A stretch of DNA of 64,000 bases from assembly GCF_012427845.1 (NCBI RefSeq), contig NZ_CP038498.1, positions 3,100,001 through 3,164,000 on the forward strand, read 5' to 3'. Shown here one piece after another: positions 9,810 to 19,139 of this stretch; within the stretch, counting starts at the first letter, position 1; every line of letters begins with the position of its first letter. Below the pieces are notes generated by a model. It was not told the DNA's origin and searched no databases. It saw only the letters and a list, made by a program, of their open reading frames with translations. A program made the translations under genes and the position numbers. The stretch is from Pectobacterium punjabense. Its GTDB lineage: Bacteria; Pseudomonadota; Gammaproteobacteria; Enterobacterales; Enterobacteriaceae.

Positions 9810-11069
9810 TTATTTCTTCACGCTAAAACTGTTGGCATAGCCTGCCGGATCGCTACCGTCCCAGCGGCGACCGTCGATAAGCACGCTGCTGCGCATATCG
9901 CTACCGGGCAACGACACATTCCCTACGGCGTCAGCCGCCTGTTTGTAGATATCAATGCGGTTAACCTGCTTCGCGACGGCCAAATAGTCCGGCTCTTCGG
10001 TGAGCAAGCCCCAGCGTTTATGCTGGGTGAGGAACCACATCCCATCGGACAGATACGGATAGTTCACCGAACCGTCGTGGTAGAAACGCATCGCGTGTTC
10101 GTCCTTCCAGCTTTTCCCTAATCCGTTTTCGTACTGGCCCAGCATGCGTCCAACGATGGTTTCTTCTTTGGCATTGATGTAGGCGCGTCCGGCGATCACA
10201 CCTGCCGTCTCACGGCGGTTGTCGTCTGAAGCATCAATCCAGCGCGAGGCATCGAGGATCGCAGCAGTCAATGCGCGGGCGCTATTCGGGTTGCCGTTCA
10301 CCCAGTCGGCGCGAGTACCCAGCACTTTTTCCGGGTGATCCGGCCAAATGTCTTGTGAGGTGGCAGCGGTAAAGCCGATTTTTTCGCTGATGGCGCGCTG
10401 GTTCCACGGCTCACCGACGCAATAGCCAACCATGTTGCCAATCTTCATGTTCATCACCATCTGCGGCGGCGGCACCACGACGGTGCGCACATCGTTCAGT
10501 GGATGAATTCCAGCAGAAGCCAGCCAGTAATAGAGCCACATGGCGTGGGTGCCGGTCGGGAAAGTTTGCGCGAAGGTGTAGGTACCCGCCGGGCTGGCAG
10601 CAACATATTTTTGCAGGGCGGCGAGATCGGTAACGTTGGCTTCACGCAGTTGGTTCGCCAGCGTGATCCCTTGTCCGTTCTGGTTGAGCGTCATCAGTGC
10701 CGCCATGTTGCTCTGCGACCCAGACAACCCCATTTGCAGGCCGTACAGTTGCCCATACAAAATGTGCGCGGCATCCAGCTCGCCCGATACCAGCTTGTCG
10801 CGCACCGCCGCCCAACTGGCTTCTTTGCTGGGAACGATGGTGATGCCGTACTTCTTATCAAAGCCTTTCACTGCTGCCATCACAACCGAGGCACAGTCCG
10901 TTAACGGGATGAACCCAACCCGAATTTCCTTTTTTTCTGGCGCATCGGAACCCGCAGCCCAGGCGCTATTCATCAACCCCGGCAACATCAGGCTGCCTCC
11001 CAGTGCGGCGCTCCCCAACAGAAATTGGCGGCGAGAGACGGTCATGCTTTTGGTTTTGGAATCACTCAT
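9810..11069 (-). CDS. nasF: Nitrate/nitrite-binding periplasmic protein, Tat-exported
   Basis: This 419-residue protein of the NrtA/NasF group captures nitrate or nitrite for the NasED importer. The N-terminus carries a twin-arginine signal (SRRQFLLG at residues 12-19) followed by a hydrophobic stretch and an AWA-type cleavage region. The mature part begins with IRVGFIPLTDCA, the usual first strand of NMT1-like/NrtA binding proteins. Start 11069 is chosen because it places the Tat motif at the usual distance; the longer open frame runs into the leader terminator. It is the first gene of the nas operon, preceded by a sigma-54 promoter and a leader terminator. Confidence 0.93.
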   Translation of the reverse strand: MSDSKTKSMTVSRRQFLLGSAALGGSLMLPGLMNSAWAAGSDAPEKKEIRVGFIPLTDCASVVMAAVKGFDKKYGITIVPSKEASWAAVRDKLVSGELDAAHILYGQLYGLQMGLSGSQSNMAALMTLNQNGQGITLANQLREANVTDLAALQKYVAASPAGTYTFAQTFPTGTHAMWLYYWLASAGIHPLNDVRTVVVPPPQMVMNMKIGNMVGYCVGEPWNQRAISEKIGFTAATSQDIWPDHPEKVLGTRADWVNGNPNSARALTAAILDASRWIDASDDNRRETAGVIAGRAYINAKEETIVGRMLGQYENGLGKSWKDEHAMRFYHDGSVNYPYLSDGMWFLTQHKRWGLLTEEPDYLAVAKQVNRIDIYKQAADAVGNVSLPGSDMRSSVLIDGRRWDGSDPAGYANSFSVKK

Positions 11070-11101
11070 CAACGACACCCTTACGCAAAACACCCTTTCA
11101 G

Positions 11102-11164
11102 GTGGTAAAAACAAAAACGGCGTCCACAAGCCCATGCAGAATCTGCACGCTTATGGACGCCGTT
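11102..11164 (-). terminator. nasF leader terminator (NasR antitermination target)
   Basis: On the minus strand an 11-bp perfect stem is formed by AACGGCGTCCA (11154-11164) and TGGACGCCGTT (11116-11126), followed by a T-rich run (TTTGTTTTT). The loop folds further through AAGC/GCTT and TGCAGA/TCTGCA. It lies between the sigma-54 promoter and nasF, exactly where the Klebsiella nasF leader terminator is relieved by nitrate-bound NasR. The upstream NasR-binding hairpin was not resolved with confidence. Confidence 0.9.
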
Positions 11165-11238
11165 GTCCGATTAACACCTTCCGCACCGCCGTTGGCCCGA
11201 AACGCATTATGAATGTTTGGTTATTGCTAATGAGTTAG

Positions 11239-11254
11239 AGCAAGGTTTGTGCCA
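11239..11254 (-). promoter_or_regulatory. Sigma-54 promoter of the nas operon
   Basis: The minus strand reads TGGCACAAACCTTGCT, a full match to the -24/-12 consensus TGGCAC-N5-TTGCW. Transcription would start near 11228, about 65 bases before the leader terminator and 160 before nasF. NtrC control is expected from the Klebsiella nas system; no convincing NtrC site was found by eye upstream. Confidence 0.88.
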
Positions 11255-11365
11255 GCTATCACAGTTTTGCGTATTCACGTGAGGGATTATTTAATCGAGA
11301 GGTGAATTGAAATTTCGATAACAATATGTAATTTAAGGTTATTATTTCGTGCGCCAGAATATTGC

Positions 11366-11575
11366 CATTTCTATGCTACGCCGTAGCACGCGCCCGACAC
11401 GGGGCGCTCAGTCGCCGACGCCCCGTGACCCGCGGCTTTCCGCGAGAAATAACGTCGCTACGCGATACCTTCAGAAAAAACAGCCTCTTAACGGACCGCC
11501 GTTGACGCGTTCCCGACGCGGCAACGGCTTTCGCGGCTTCCCTGCCGCTCATCCTAAGACTGTTTTTCCTTCAGC
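11366..11575. repeat. Highly structured intergenic repeat region below nasR
   Basis: The segment between the nasR stop and the nas promoter is dense in inverted repeats. These include TGCTAC/GTAGCA around 11372-11386, ACGGGGCG (11399-11406) with CGCCCCGT (11419-11426), CGCGG/CCGCG (11431-11444), and a 12-bp stem GCCGTTG-a-CGCGT / ACGCG-g-CAACGGC (11498-11528). That last stem is enclosed by imperfect arms at 11468-11490 and 11555-11574. It looks like a dispersed, self-folding repeat unit; copy number elsewhere cannot be judged here. An open frame over it (11349-11732, plus) has no coding look. Confidence 0.6.
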
Positions 11576-11728
11576 GTTATTTACGCTCATCACAACACAA
11601 CGACAGCGAGAACCCGCTACGCACGAAACCACTTCACACCGTCAGTTACTCAGCTATTTTCCCACTCACAAGACGGCGTCTTGCACCGCGAGCAAGCAGA
11701 ACACGCACAGTTCATGTGCATATACCTC

Positions 11729-13018
11729 TTAAGGGGTATCATTGAATACATCGGCCACCGCGAGCATCGCCGTTGCAATATCGATCAGCTTTTTATTCTG
11801 GCTCATCGCCATGCGGCGCAGAGTTTTGTAGGCCTCTTCTTCACTTAACCCACGGTGCTGCATCAGCAACCCCTTCGCACGATCGATCTGTTTTCTTTCA
11901 TTCAACGTGGCTCGCAGCGCAGCCAATTCATGATCCTGCGCCTGCAAGCGCCGCGACTGTTGCTGCACCAGCGACAGCAGCGATCGCCCCAGCTGTGGGC
12001 TGACGCCGTCGCTATGTAACCAACCGGGTTGCGCGTTTTGTCCTTCCACGTCGTGACCGGCGATAAATATCGAATAACCGGGATCGTCACTTTCCTGCTG
12101 CACCATTAGCTCTTCAAAATCTGCCCGTTGATCGCTGCACGCCTTCTCCGCTGCCGCAATACGCGTTCGACAGCGCTGCATCAGCGTCAGCTCCAGTTCA
12201 TCTTCCATTTTTTTCATTTCATCAATGCGCCGCGTGGCAATCGAAAACCAGTGCAGGCTATCGGCTTCCGACAGTTTTTCTACCGGGCTGCGAGTGCACA
12301 CGATGCGACGCAGACGTTCAAACTCGCTGTCCACCGCGATAGTGCACCAACGCTGCTGGCTTTCTTCGTCGCTAAAATTCAGGAAGGTATCGAAACAGCG
12401 TTCCTGCCGTTCAATTAAATCCAGCAGCTTTTGCCGGGTGTCCTCATCGACACTCCCCACAGCATAAGCCGCCGCACCGACAGCACGCTCCTGCCCCGCC
12501 AGCTCTTTCCCTTGCATAAAACTGAACATGGCAATCAGCGCACGGGAAATCCCCGGATCGGCTGCCGTGTCCGACACCTCAAAAACCAGCGCCAATAGGT
12601 TACGAATAATGTCGTTGAAGAATGTCATCGCCTGCGGCTGGGGCAGCAAACGCTGGCGAGTCTGCTGACGCAGCGCGGGCAGCAGACTCAACGCATAGAC
12701 CACGCTGGCAACACGGCTGAATAGGCGACTCGCCTGCGGCAATTCCGCCGTCATTTTCTCCAACCCGGCCAGATGCGTCATCAGATTCGTCTGCGCCACC
12801 TGTACATCTCTTTCACGTAATACCAGTTCGTCGGCGAACAATCGGCCATCGGAGCAAAGAAACAGGTTGGTCGTTCCTCGTTCACGCTGCAATAGATGCA
12901 CAAGCTGGCTGATTTTTCCCACCAGCTCACCGCTTTGCAGCAGGTAACGCAGGCTGTTCAGCTCACACTGGCGCGAGGCGAGTAAAAATCGAATTGTTGT
13001 TGAAGGCTCCGCTACCAT
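11729..13018 (-). CDS. nasR: Nitrate-responsive transcription antiterminator NasR
   Basis: This 429-residue protein has an N-terminal nitrate-sensing NIT domain (roughly residues 30-300, including QRERGTTNLFL) and a C-terminal ANTAR RNA-binding domain (about 370-425: ERKQIDRAKGLLMQHRGLSEEEAYKTLRRMAM). With nitrate or nitrite bound it prevents termination in the nasF leader RNA. Start 13018 is selected because AGGAG lies 8 bases upstream; an earlier in-frame ATG at 13057 lacks one. It is transcribed in the same direction as nasF but separated from it by 659 bases containing the structured repeat and the nas promoter, so it is probably a separate unit, as in Klebsiella. Confidence 0.93.
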   Translation of the reverse strand: MVAEPSTTIRFLLASRQCELNSLRYLLQSGELVGKISQLVHLLQRERGTTNLFLCSDGRLFADELVLRERDVQVAQTNLMTHLAGLEKMTAELPQASRLFSRVASVVYALSLLPALRQQTRQRLLPQPQAMTFFNDIIRNLLALVFEVSDTAADPGISRALIAMFSFMQGKELAGQERAVGAAAYAVGSVDEDTRQKLLDLIERQERCFDTFLNFSDEESQQRWCTIAVDSEFERLRRIVCTRSPVEKLSEADSLHWFSIATRRIDEMKKMEDELELTLMQRCRTRIAAAEKACSDQRADFEELMVQQESDDPGYSIFIAGHDVEGQNAQPGWLHSDGVSPQLGRSLLSLVQQQSRRLQAQDHELAALRATLNERKQIDRAKGLLMQHRGLSEEEAYKTLRRMAMSQNKKLIDIATAMLAVADVFNDTP

Positions 13019-13317
13019 TGCTGTCTCTCCTAAAAAACCATCTTTAGGAATATGCAATTAGTACGCCAGTTACATCAGCCTACAGCGGGCAAGCGGCAAG
13101 GGCATGTTGCCCGCACGGTGACAGCCGCTCTCGTACACTTTTCACCTTAATTTTTAAACTCCGTTGCTAAACCTTCCCCATCTCAACAGTTACGCTCTTC
13201 ATCGTTACTAAAACAGTTTTATAGCCATAGCACGATACTGACACTTGCACGGAAGCAGAAAGAACCGCGGTAAAAATCGCATCGTAGCTATGCCACAGCC
13301 CATAGGAGCGCATGAAC
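13019..13317. other. Divergent intergenic region nasR / tail-fibre gene
   Basis: About 300 bases between divergent genes. It holds an inverted repeat GCGGGCAA (13085-13092) / TTGCCCGC (13107-13114). No promoter was recognised with confidence. The last part carries AGGAG at 13303-13307, which serves the tail-fibre gene. Confidence 0.4.
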
Positions 13318-14865
13318 ATGGCGAGTTTATCTGAACAAGAAAGTTGGATTGATGGGATTTACCAGCTTGAAACATCAGACCCGGTTGTCGCGGGTCCAGG
13401 GGGAATTTCCAATCGTCAGGCTGAGCAATTAGCCAACCGCACGGCTTACCTGAAAAAAATGCAGGAAACCACTGGCGAGAATTTGCAAAAGCATCTCGCA
13501 GCCAGCGATCCGCATTCGCAATATGCGCCCAAAAATAGCCCGGTACTAACGGGAACGCCCACCGCGCCAACGACAGCGCAAACAGCAAATAACACACAGA
13601 TTGCTACCACGGCATTTGTGAAATCGGCCATTGCCGCACTGATCAATGGTTCGCCAGCAGCACTGGATACGCTGCAAGAGTTAGCGAATGCGTTAGGCAA
13701 TGATCCAAATTTTTCAACCACCATCTTGAATAAGCTGGCACAAAAGCTGGAGAAAGAACAAAACGGTGCAGACATCCCCGACAAGGCCAAATTTCTGGCT
13801 AACATCGGGTTAAAATCTGCTGCCACACGTACTGTAGGTACAGGTGCCAGCGATATTCCCGATATTGCTATTGGAGATGGCCGCTATTTAGAAAAAACGA
13901 CCACGGCGGTAGCAGCAACGAAACTGGCCGCAGCGAGAAAGATTGCAGGCGTATTGTTTGATGGTACTGCGGATATTGCCCTGATGCCTGAAAATATCGG
14001 GGCCTTACCGGCGACAGGGACAGCGATAGCAGCCACAAAATTAGCTGTGGCAAGAACGATCAACGGTATGGCGTTTGATGGCACAGCGAATATTTCACTG
14101 ACTCCGGCGAGTGTGGGAGCATTGCCAACGGCAGGAACAGCAGCGGCGGCGACTAAGCTAGCAGTGGCACGAACGATCAACGGCGTGGCGTTTGATGGCA
14201 CAGCGAATATTTCACTGACTCCGGCGAGTGTGGGAGCATTGCCAACGGCAGGAACAGCAGCGGCGGCGACTAAGTTAGCAGTGGCACGGACGATTAACGG
14301 CATCACGTTTGATGGCACAGCGAATATCTCACTTACCCCAGCAAATGTTGGGGCATTGCCCGCCGCAGGTACAGCGGTGGCTGCCACCAGATTAGCGACA
14401 GCCCGAAAGATTAATGGCGTTTCGTTTGATGGTACGGCGGATATTAATCTATCCAGTGAGTTTCCAGTCGGTGTCCCTATTCCATACCCATCAGCAACCC
14501 CGCCTACGGGCTGGATAAAGTGCAACGGGCAGTCATTTAATAAATCACTGTATCCGATTTTGGCGTCTCTCTACCCATCCGGTGTATTACCAGACCTACG
14601 CGGCGAGTTCGTGCGTGGTTGGGATGACGGGCGCGGCGCTGATACAGGGCGCGCACTGCTGAGCTGGCAAAATTTTGATATTCAATCTCACAAGCATTCA
14701 GGCGGTATATCGCGTCGATATGAATGGGGGGGGTATATCGACGGATGGGGCGATCAAGGAGCAGGAGGCGTCGATAACTACGACCCATCGGATACAGGAT
14801 CAGTTGGTGGAAATGAAACTCGTCCACGCAATATCGCCTTTAACTACATCGTGAGAGCAGCATAA
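13318..14865 (+). CDS. Phage tail fibre protein with 39-residue repeats
   Basis: A 515-residue fibre protein. The N-terminal 60 residues (SWIDGIYQLETSDPVVAGPG then ISNRQAEQLANRT) are the virion-attachment domain seen in Mu/P2-like fibres. Next come the PVLTGTPTAPT segment typical of lambda-type fibres and about five copies of a 39-residue unit (core ATKLAVARTINGxxFDGTANISLTP). The last third is a phage collar/tip domain (PPTGWIKCNGQSF, LPDLRGEFVRGWDDGRG, ETRPRNIAFNYIVRA). The second ATG (13318) is taken because AGGAG is about 9 bases upstream; the first ATG (13312) is too close. No other phage genes flank it, so it is an orphan cassette, perhaps once or still serving a phage or tailocin elsewhere. 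It overlaps the assembly gene by one base. Confidence 0.88.
   Translation: MASLSEQESWIDGIYQLETSDPVVAGPGGISNRQAEQLANRTAYLKKMQETTGENLQKHLAASDPHSQYAPKNSPVLTGTPTAPTTAQTANNTQIATTAFVKSAIAALINGSPAALDTLQELANALGNDPNFSTTILNKLAQKLEKEQNGADIPDKAKFLANIGLKSAATRTVGTGASDIPDIAIGDGRYLEKTTTAVAATKLAAARKIAGVLFDGTADIALMPENIGALPATGTAIAATKLAVARTINGMAFDGTANISLTPASVGALPTAGTAAAATKLAVARTINGVAFDGTANISLTPASVGALPTAGTAAAATKLAVARTINGITFDGTANISLTPANVGALPAAGTAVAATRLATARKINGVSFDGTADINLSSEFPVGVPIPYPSATPPTGWIKCNGQSFNKSLYPILASLYPSGVLPDLRGEFVRGWDDGRGADTGRALLSWQNFDIQSHKHSGGISRRYEWGGYIDGWGDQGAGGVDNYDPSDTGSVGGNETRPRNIAFNYIVRAA
13903..14460 (+). repeat. 117-bp tandem repeats inside the tail-fibre gene
   Basis: Nearly five in-frame units of 117 bp (39 codons) encode the fibre shaft. 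The middle copies starting near 14131 and 14248 are almost identical at the DNA level, while the outer copies are diverged. That is the pattern left by recent duplication or conversion between neighbours. Confidence 0.85.
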
Positions 14866-15482
14866 TGAGCAACTATTCAACACAAATTAAAAACGCAGAA
14901 CTGAACGAACACGGCTTAGCCATCAATACGGGATGGATTACCGTTTATCACGTGAACCCGACGACGCGGGAATACCAGAGCGCCAGCTATGAATATGTAA
15001 TGCAAGGTGTTGGTCTTCCTGCCGACAGCTACGCCGACGAACCGCAATTGCCGCCTGTTGGCCAAGCCCTGCGCCGTTCCGCTGATGGCACATCGTGGGA
15101 GCCGGTGCCGGACTATCGCGGTCAGACGGTTTACAGCACAGAAACCCGCCAGCCGCAGACGGTGATGCAATTCGGTGAATTGCCTGAAAATATGACATTT
15201 CTGGCTCCTGCAACCGAATTTGATCGGTGGGATGGGACGACCTGGGTGACAAACCTCGAAGCACGACAGCTTGCTGCGACCAAAAGCCTTCAGCAGGAAC
15301 TGGCGGCACGGCGCGCGACAGCAAATACCCGGATTACCGAGCTGGGCTACGCAGTGGACTTAGCTATCGCCACGGATGAGGAGCAAGAACGGCTAACCCA
15401 ATGGAAAATTTATCTGGTCACGTTGAGCCGCATTGACCTCACCACCGCACCCGTTGTGTGGCCAGAAGCGCCTTCCGTCTAA
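14865..15482 (+). CDS. Tail fibre assembly protein (Tfa family)
   Basis: This 205-residue protein resembles the Caudo_TAP/Tfa chaperones needed for trimerisation and attachment of phage tail fibres. The fibre-like N-terminus, the central SADGTSWEPVPDYRGQTVY segment and the C-terminal helical part ending ...LTQWKIYLVTLSRIDLTTAP(V/I)VWPEAP are characteristic. Its ATG shares one base with the fibre stop (TAATG), so the two are coupled. The pair forms a complete fibre module. Confidence 0.88.
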   Translation: MSNYSTQIKNAELNEHGLAINTGWITVYHVNPTTREYQSASYEYVMQGVGLPADSYADEPQLPPVGQALRRSADGTSWEPVPDYRGQTVYSTETRQPQTVMQFGELPENMTFLAPATEFDRWDGTTWVTNLEARQLAATKSLQQELAARRATANTRITELGYAVDLAIATDEEQERLTQWKIYLVTLSRIDLTTAPVVWPEAPSV

Positions 15483-15505
15483 TCGGTAACACCAGCAATT
15501 CATTA

Positions 15506-15636
<131 letters not shown>

Positions 15637-16144
15637 CATGGTGTGCCATATTTAGCGTTCGGCACACCCATAATTTCAGTTCCTTTAGGCGGAGTATTCT
15701 GATAATTCCCCATTATTATTCATCATGAAATGTAAAATTTAATAAAAAATGAAACTGTTATATTTATCAATTTCACATCTGTACTAATTAAACTCACAAT
15801 CAACTTTAATACTGAATATATAGCGAAATAAAAAACCAAAAAATTAACACAAGCAACATCAAAAACCAAATATATCTTAAAATAAGAATATAAAACCAAA
15901 ATAGCAAAATTAAAGATAAAAAACCCGAATCGACAAACTGTACTATTTATTCGTTATTTTTTGCACGCTATAATCCCCGCACGTTTCACTCACTATTTAT
16001 TCTTATCTCAATTCAATCAGTGAAGTTAATTTCTGGCGGATGCAAATGCCGTCGGCGGTAATTTATTCGCATTTTATTCATCACTATTTATTCCGGCAAG
16101 CATCGGAATAGCTGCATTTTCCTGCCTTAAGCTAGGAGCGTAAC
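15637..16144 (+). other. AT-rich region upstream of cydA
   Basis: This stretch of about 500 bases has no gene. It is very A-rich between about 15690 and 15930. A TATAAT hexamer at 15969-15974, with a weak TTTATT 17 bases upstream (15946-15951), is the best candidate for the cydA promoter and would leave a leader of about 165 bases. The low G+C contrasts with the neighbouring genes and would suit silencing or regulator binding; no specific site was identified. Confidence 0.5.
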
Positions 16145-17722
16145 ATGTTTGATGTCGTCGAGCTGTCGCGGCTGCAATTTGCCCTGACTGCCATGTATCA
16201 CTTTCTTTTCGTCCCACTGACGCTGGGGTTGTCTTTCCTGCTGGCCATTATGAACACGACTTACGTGTTAACTGGCAAGCAGATCTACAAGGATATGACG
16301 AAATTCTGGGGCAAGCTGTTCGCCATCAACTTCGCACTGGGCGTAGCAACCGGTCTGACGCTGGAATTCCAGTTCGGTACTAACTGGTCTTACTATTCTC
16401 ACTATGTGGGCGATATTTTTGGCGCGCCGCTGGCGATGGAAGGGCTGATGGCGTTCTTCCTGGAATCCACGCTGGTTGGTCTGTTCTTTTTCGGCTGGGA
16501 TCGCCTGACCAAAGTCCAGCATATGTTGGTGACCTGGTTCGTTGCGCTGGGCTCCAACTTCTCCGCCCTGTGGATTTTGGTCGCCAACGGCTGGATGCAA
16601 AACCCGATTGCCGCCGAATTCAATTACGAAACCATGCGTATGGAAATGCTGAGCTTCGCTGAACTGGTGTTGAACCCCGTCGCACAGGTGAAATTCGTAC
16701 ATACCGTAGCGGCAGGCTACACCGCCGGTGCGATGTTCGTGCTGGGCATCAGTTCTTACTATCTGCTGAAAGGCCGCGATATCGCATTTGCCAAGCGTTC
16801 GTTCGCCATTGCCGCCAGTTTCGGTTTGGCCTCGGTGCTGTCCGTCATCGTACTGGGCGATGAATCCGGCTATGTGATGGGCGATGTGCAAAAAACCAAG
16901 CTGGCAGCGATCGAAGCCGAGTGGGAAACGCAGCCCGCACCAGCCTCTTTCACGCTGTTCTCTATTCCTAATCAGGAGACGATGCAGAACGATTACGCTA
17001 TCCACGTTCCTTACCTGCTGGGGTTGATTGCCACCCGTTCACTCGACAAACCCGTAGTCGGCATTAAAGACCTAATGGCACAACATGAGATACGCATTCG
17101 CAACGGTATGACGGCCTATGGTCTGTTGGAAGAACTACGCTCAGGCAACACCGACCTCACCGTTCGCGCACAATTTGAGGCTGCCAAGCACGATCTCGGC
17201 TATGGCTTATTGCTTAAGCGCTATACCGATGACGTCGCCAACGCCAGTGAAAATCAGATTCAACAGGCCACGAAGGATTCAATTCCTCGCGTCGCCCCGC
17301 TGTATATCGCGTTTCGGCTGATGGTGGGTTGCGGCGTGCTGATGCTCGCTATTTTTGCCCTGTCGTTCTGGAGCGTGATACGTGGCCGCATGGGACAACG
17401 TAAATGGCTGCATCGCGCGGCGCTGTACGGCATTCCCTTGCCCTGGATCGCCATTGAATCCGGCTGGTTTATCGCTGAATACGGTCGTCAACCTTGGGCA
17501 GTCGCCGAAGTTCTGCCTACCGCTATCGCCAATTCGTCTCTGGAAGCACACGATATTCTGCTGTCGATGGGGCTGATTTGCGGACTGTATACGCTGTTTC
17601 TGGTTGCGGAACTGTATCTGATGTTCAAGTTTTCCCGACTGGGGCCAAGCAGCCTGAAAACCGGCCGCTACCACTTTGAACAACTGACAACACCGCCACT
17701 CGCGACACCTGCAAAACCGTAA
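16145..17722 (+). CDS. cydA: Cytochrome bd ubiquinol oxidase subunit I
   Basis: This 525-residue, multi-span inner-membrane subunit binds haems b558, b595 and d and oxidises quinol, reducing oxygen to water. Seen in sequence: the haem ligand H19 (AMYHFLF), the second ligand histidine in VKFVH, the methionine in FRLMVG, a long periplasmic Q-loop (roughly residues 250-370) and the GRQPW motif. Length matches the E. coli CydA type (522). Start 16145 follows GGAGCGTAAC. It heads cydA-cydB-cydX. Pectobacterium genomes usually also carry a cydAB near tol-pal, so this may be a second copy; that cannot be checked in the window. Confidence 0.93.
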   Translation: MFDVVELSRLQFALTAMYHFLFVPLTLGLSFLLAIMNTTYVLTGKQIYKDMTKFWGKLFAINFALGVATGLTLEFQFGTNWSYYSHYVGDIFGAPLAMEGLMAFFLESTLVGLFFFGWDRLTKVQHMLVTWFVALGSNFSALWILVANGWMQNPIAAEFNYETMRMEMLSFAELVLNPVAQVKFVHTVAAGYTAGAMFVLGISSYYLLKGRDIAFAKRSFAIAASFGLASVLSVIVLGDESGYVMGDVQKTKLAAIEAEWETQPAPASFTLFSIPNQETMQNDYAIHVPYLLGLIATRSLDKPVVGIKDLMAQHEIRIRNGMTAYGLLEELRSGNTDLTVRAQFEAAKHDLGYGLLLKRYTDDVANASENQIQQATKDSIPRVAPLYIAFRLMVGCGVLMLAIFALSFWSVIRGRMGQRKWLHRAALYGIPLPWIAIESGWFIAEYGRQPWAVAEVLPTAIANSSLEAHDILLSMGLICGLYTLFLVAELYLMFKFSRLGPSSLKTGRYHFEQLTTPPLATPAKP

Positions 17723-17736
17723 CGGGAGCCATAATA

Positions 17737-18876
17737 ATGCTGGATTATGAAACATTACGCCTGATTTGGTGGGGATTGATTGGCCTGTTGTTTATCGGCT
17801 TCGCCATCACCGACGGCTTTGACATGGGCGTGGGCATTCTGCTGCGCCTGCTGGGCAAGAACGATACCGAACGGCGGGTGATGATTAATGTGATCGCCCC
17901 ACATTGGGACGGCAATCAGGTCTGGCTGATCACCGCGGCAGGCGCGTTGTTCGCCGCCTGGCCGATGGTTTATGCCGCCGCGTTTTCCGGTTTCTACTTC
18001 GCTATGATTCTGGTGCTCGCCGCTCTGTTTTTCCGCCCGGTTGGCTTTGATTATCGATCCAAGTTGGAAAACCAGCGCTGGCGCAATATGTGGGACTGGG
18101 GCATTTTCATCGGCAGTTTCGTCCCCACGCTGGTGTTCGGCATCGCATTAGGCAACCTATTGCAGGGCGTGCCGCTGAGCGTCGATATGTATTTGCGCCT
18201 CACCTACCACGGCGGGTTCTTTGGCCTGTTGAATCCGTTCGGGCTGCTAGCGGGGTTAGTGAGTGTCGCCATGATCGTCACCCACGGCGCGATTTACCTG
18301 CAAATGCGCACCACCGATGCACTTCAGCGTCGTGCGCAAAAAACCGTTCTGATCGCCAGCACGCTGATGAGCATCACCTTCTTACTGGCTGGCCTCTGGG
18401 TGCTGTTCGGCATCGACGGCTACGTGATTACCTCCACGCTGGATAAAGCAGCCCCGTCTAACCCGCTGAATAAAGAAGTTGTCCAGCAGGCTGGGGCGTG
18501 GTTAACCAACTTTACGGCCCACCCTGCGCTGTGGGCAATTCCTGCACTGGGTGTGGTTCTGCCGTGGTTCACCTGTCTCTTCTCTCGCGTAGACCGCTGC
18601 GGCTGGGGGTTTCTGACCTCGTCATTGACGATTGTCTGCGTGATTCTGACGGCAGGGGTTACGCTATTCCCGTTCGTGATGCCTTCCAGTGTCGATCCCA
18701 ACGTCAGCCTAACCATCTGGGATGCCACATCCAGCCAGCTTACGCTTCAGGTGATGACCATTCTGGCCTGTATTTTTGTTCCCACCATCCTGCTTTATAC
18801 CAGTTGGTGTTATTACAAAATGTTTGGCCGGATCGATGCCCGCTACATCGAAGCCAATAAGCATTCCGTTTACTAA
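17737..18876 (+). CDS. cydB: Cytochrome bd ubiquinol oxidase subunit II
   Basis: This 379-residue integral membrane partner of CydA starts with MLDYETLRLIWWGLIGLLFIGFAITDGFDMG, where the conserved GFDMG segment is diagnostic of CydB. Further family features are the HWDGNQVWLITAAGALFAAWP block and the C-terminal VPTILLYTSWCYYKMFGR. It follows cydA by 14 bases with GGAG in the gap and is followed 19 bases later by cydX. Confidence 0.94.
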   Translation: MLDYETLRLIWWGLIGLLFIGFAITDGFDMGVGILLRLLGKNDTERRVMINVIAPHWDGNQVWLITAAGALFAAWPMVYAAAFSGFYFAMILVLAALFFRPVGFDYRSKLENQRWRNMWDWGIFIGSFVPTLVFGIALGNLLQGVPLSVDMYLRLTYHGGFFGLLNPFGLLAGLVSVAMIVTHGAIYLQMRTTDALQRRAQKTVLIASTLMSITFLLAGLWVLFGIDGYVITSTLDKAAPSNPLNKEVVQQAGAWLTNFTAHPALWAIPALGVVLPWFTCLFSRVDRCGWGFLTSSLTIVCVILTAGVTLFPFVMPSSVDPNVSLTIWDATSSQLTLQVMTILACIFVPTILLYTSWCYYKMFGRIDARYIEANKHSVY

Positions 18877-18895
18877 CGACTTGAGGAGAAAGAGC

Positions 18896-19003
18896 ATGTG
18901 GTATTTCGCCTGGATACTCGGCACGCTGCTGGCCTGCGCGTTCGCGCTGGTCACCGCACTGGCAGTAGAGAATCATGAAGCGGGCAAAGACGCTTCCAGA
19001 TAA
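18896..19003 (+). CDS. cydX: Cytochrome bd small subunit CydX
   Basis: A 35-residue single-span peptide beginning MWYFAWILGTLLACAFAL, the hallmark of CydX/YbgT, which stabilises haem binding in cytochrome bd. The start is supported by TTGAGGAGAAAGAGC directly upstream. It is the third gene of the cyd operon. The tail after the membrane span is short and charged (ENHEAGKDASR). Confidence 0.93.
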   Translation: MWYFAWILGTLLACAFALVTALAVENHEAGKDASR

Positions 19004-19139
19004 AAAGACGCTCTGCCATCACGGGTTTCATCATGCCGTGCTGATGACAATCAGGGCAGACGAAATCCGCCAAGGGCGCTAAAATGCAAACACAGCGCCC
19101 CAAGCGGATGCCCTTTTCAACCTGAAATCAGACGACAAC

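Noticed and set aside
11349..11732. Plus-strand open frame of 127 codons
   Set aside because: It runs through a series of inverted repeats and its product has no recognisable features.
13903..14460. Regular repeats that could suggest a CRISPR array
   Set aside because: The units are 117 bp, in frame, without spacers, and encode a fibre shaft.
13884..14525. Minus-strand open frame of 213 codons opposite the tail fibre repeats
   Set aside because: It is a shadow of the repeated, alanine-rich fibre gene; it has no ribosome site and its repetitive product mirrors the sense repeats.
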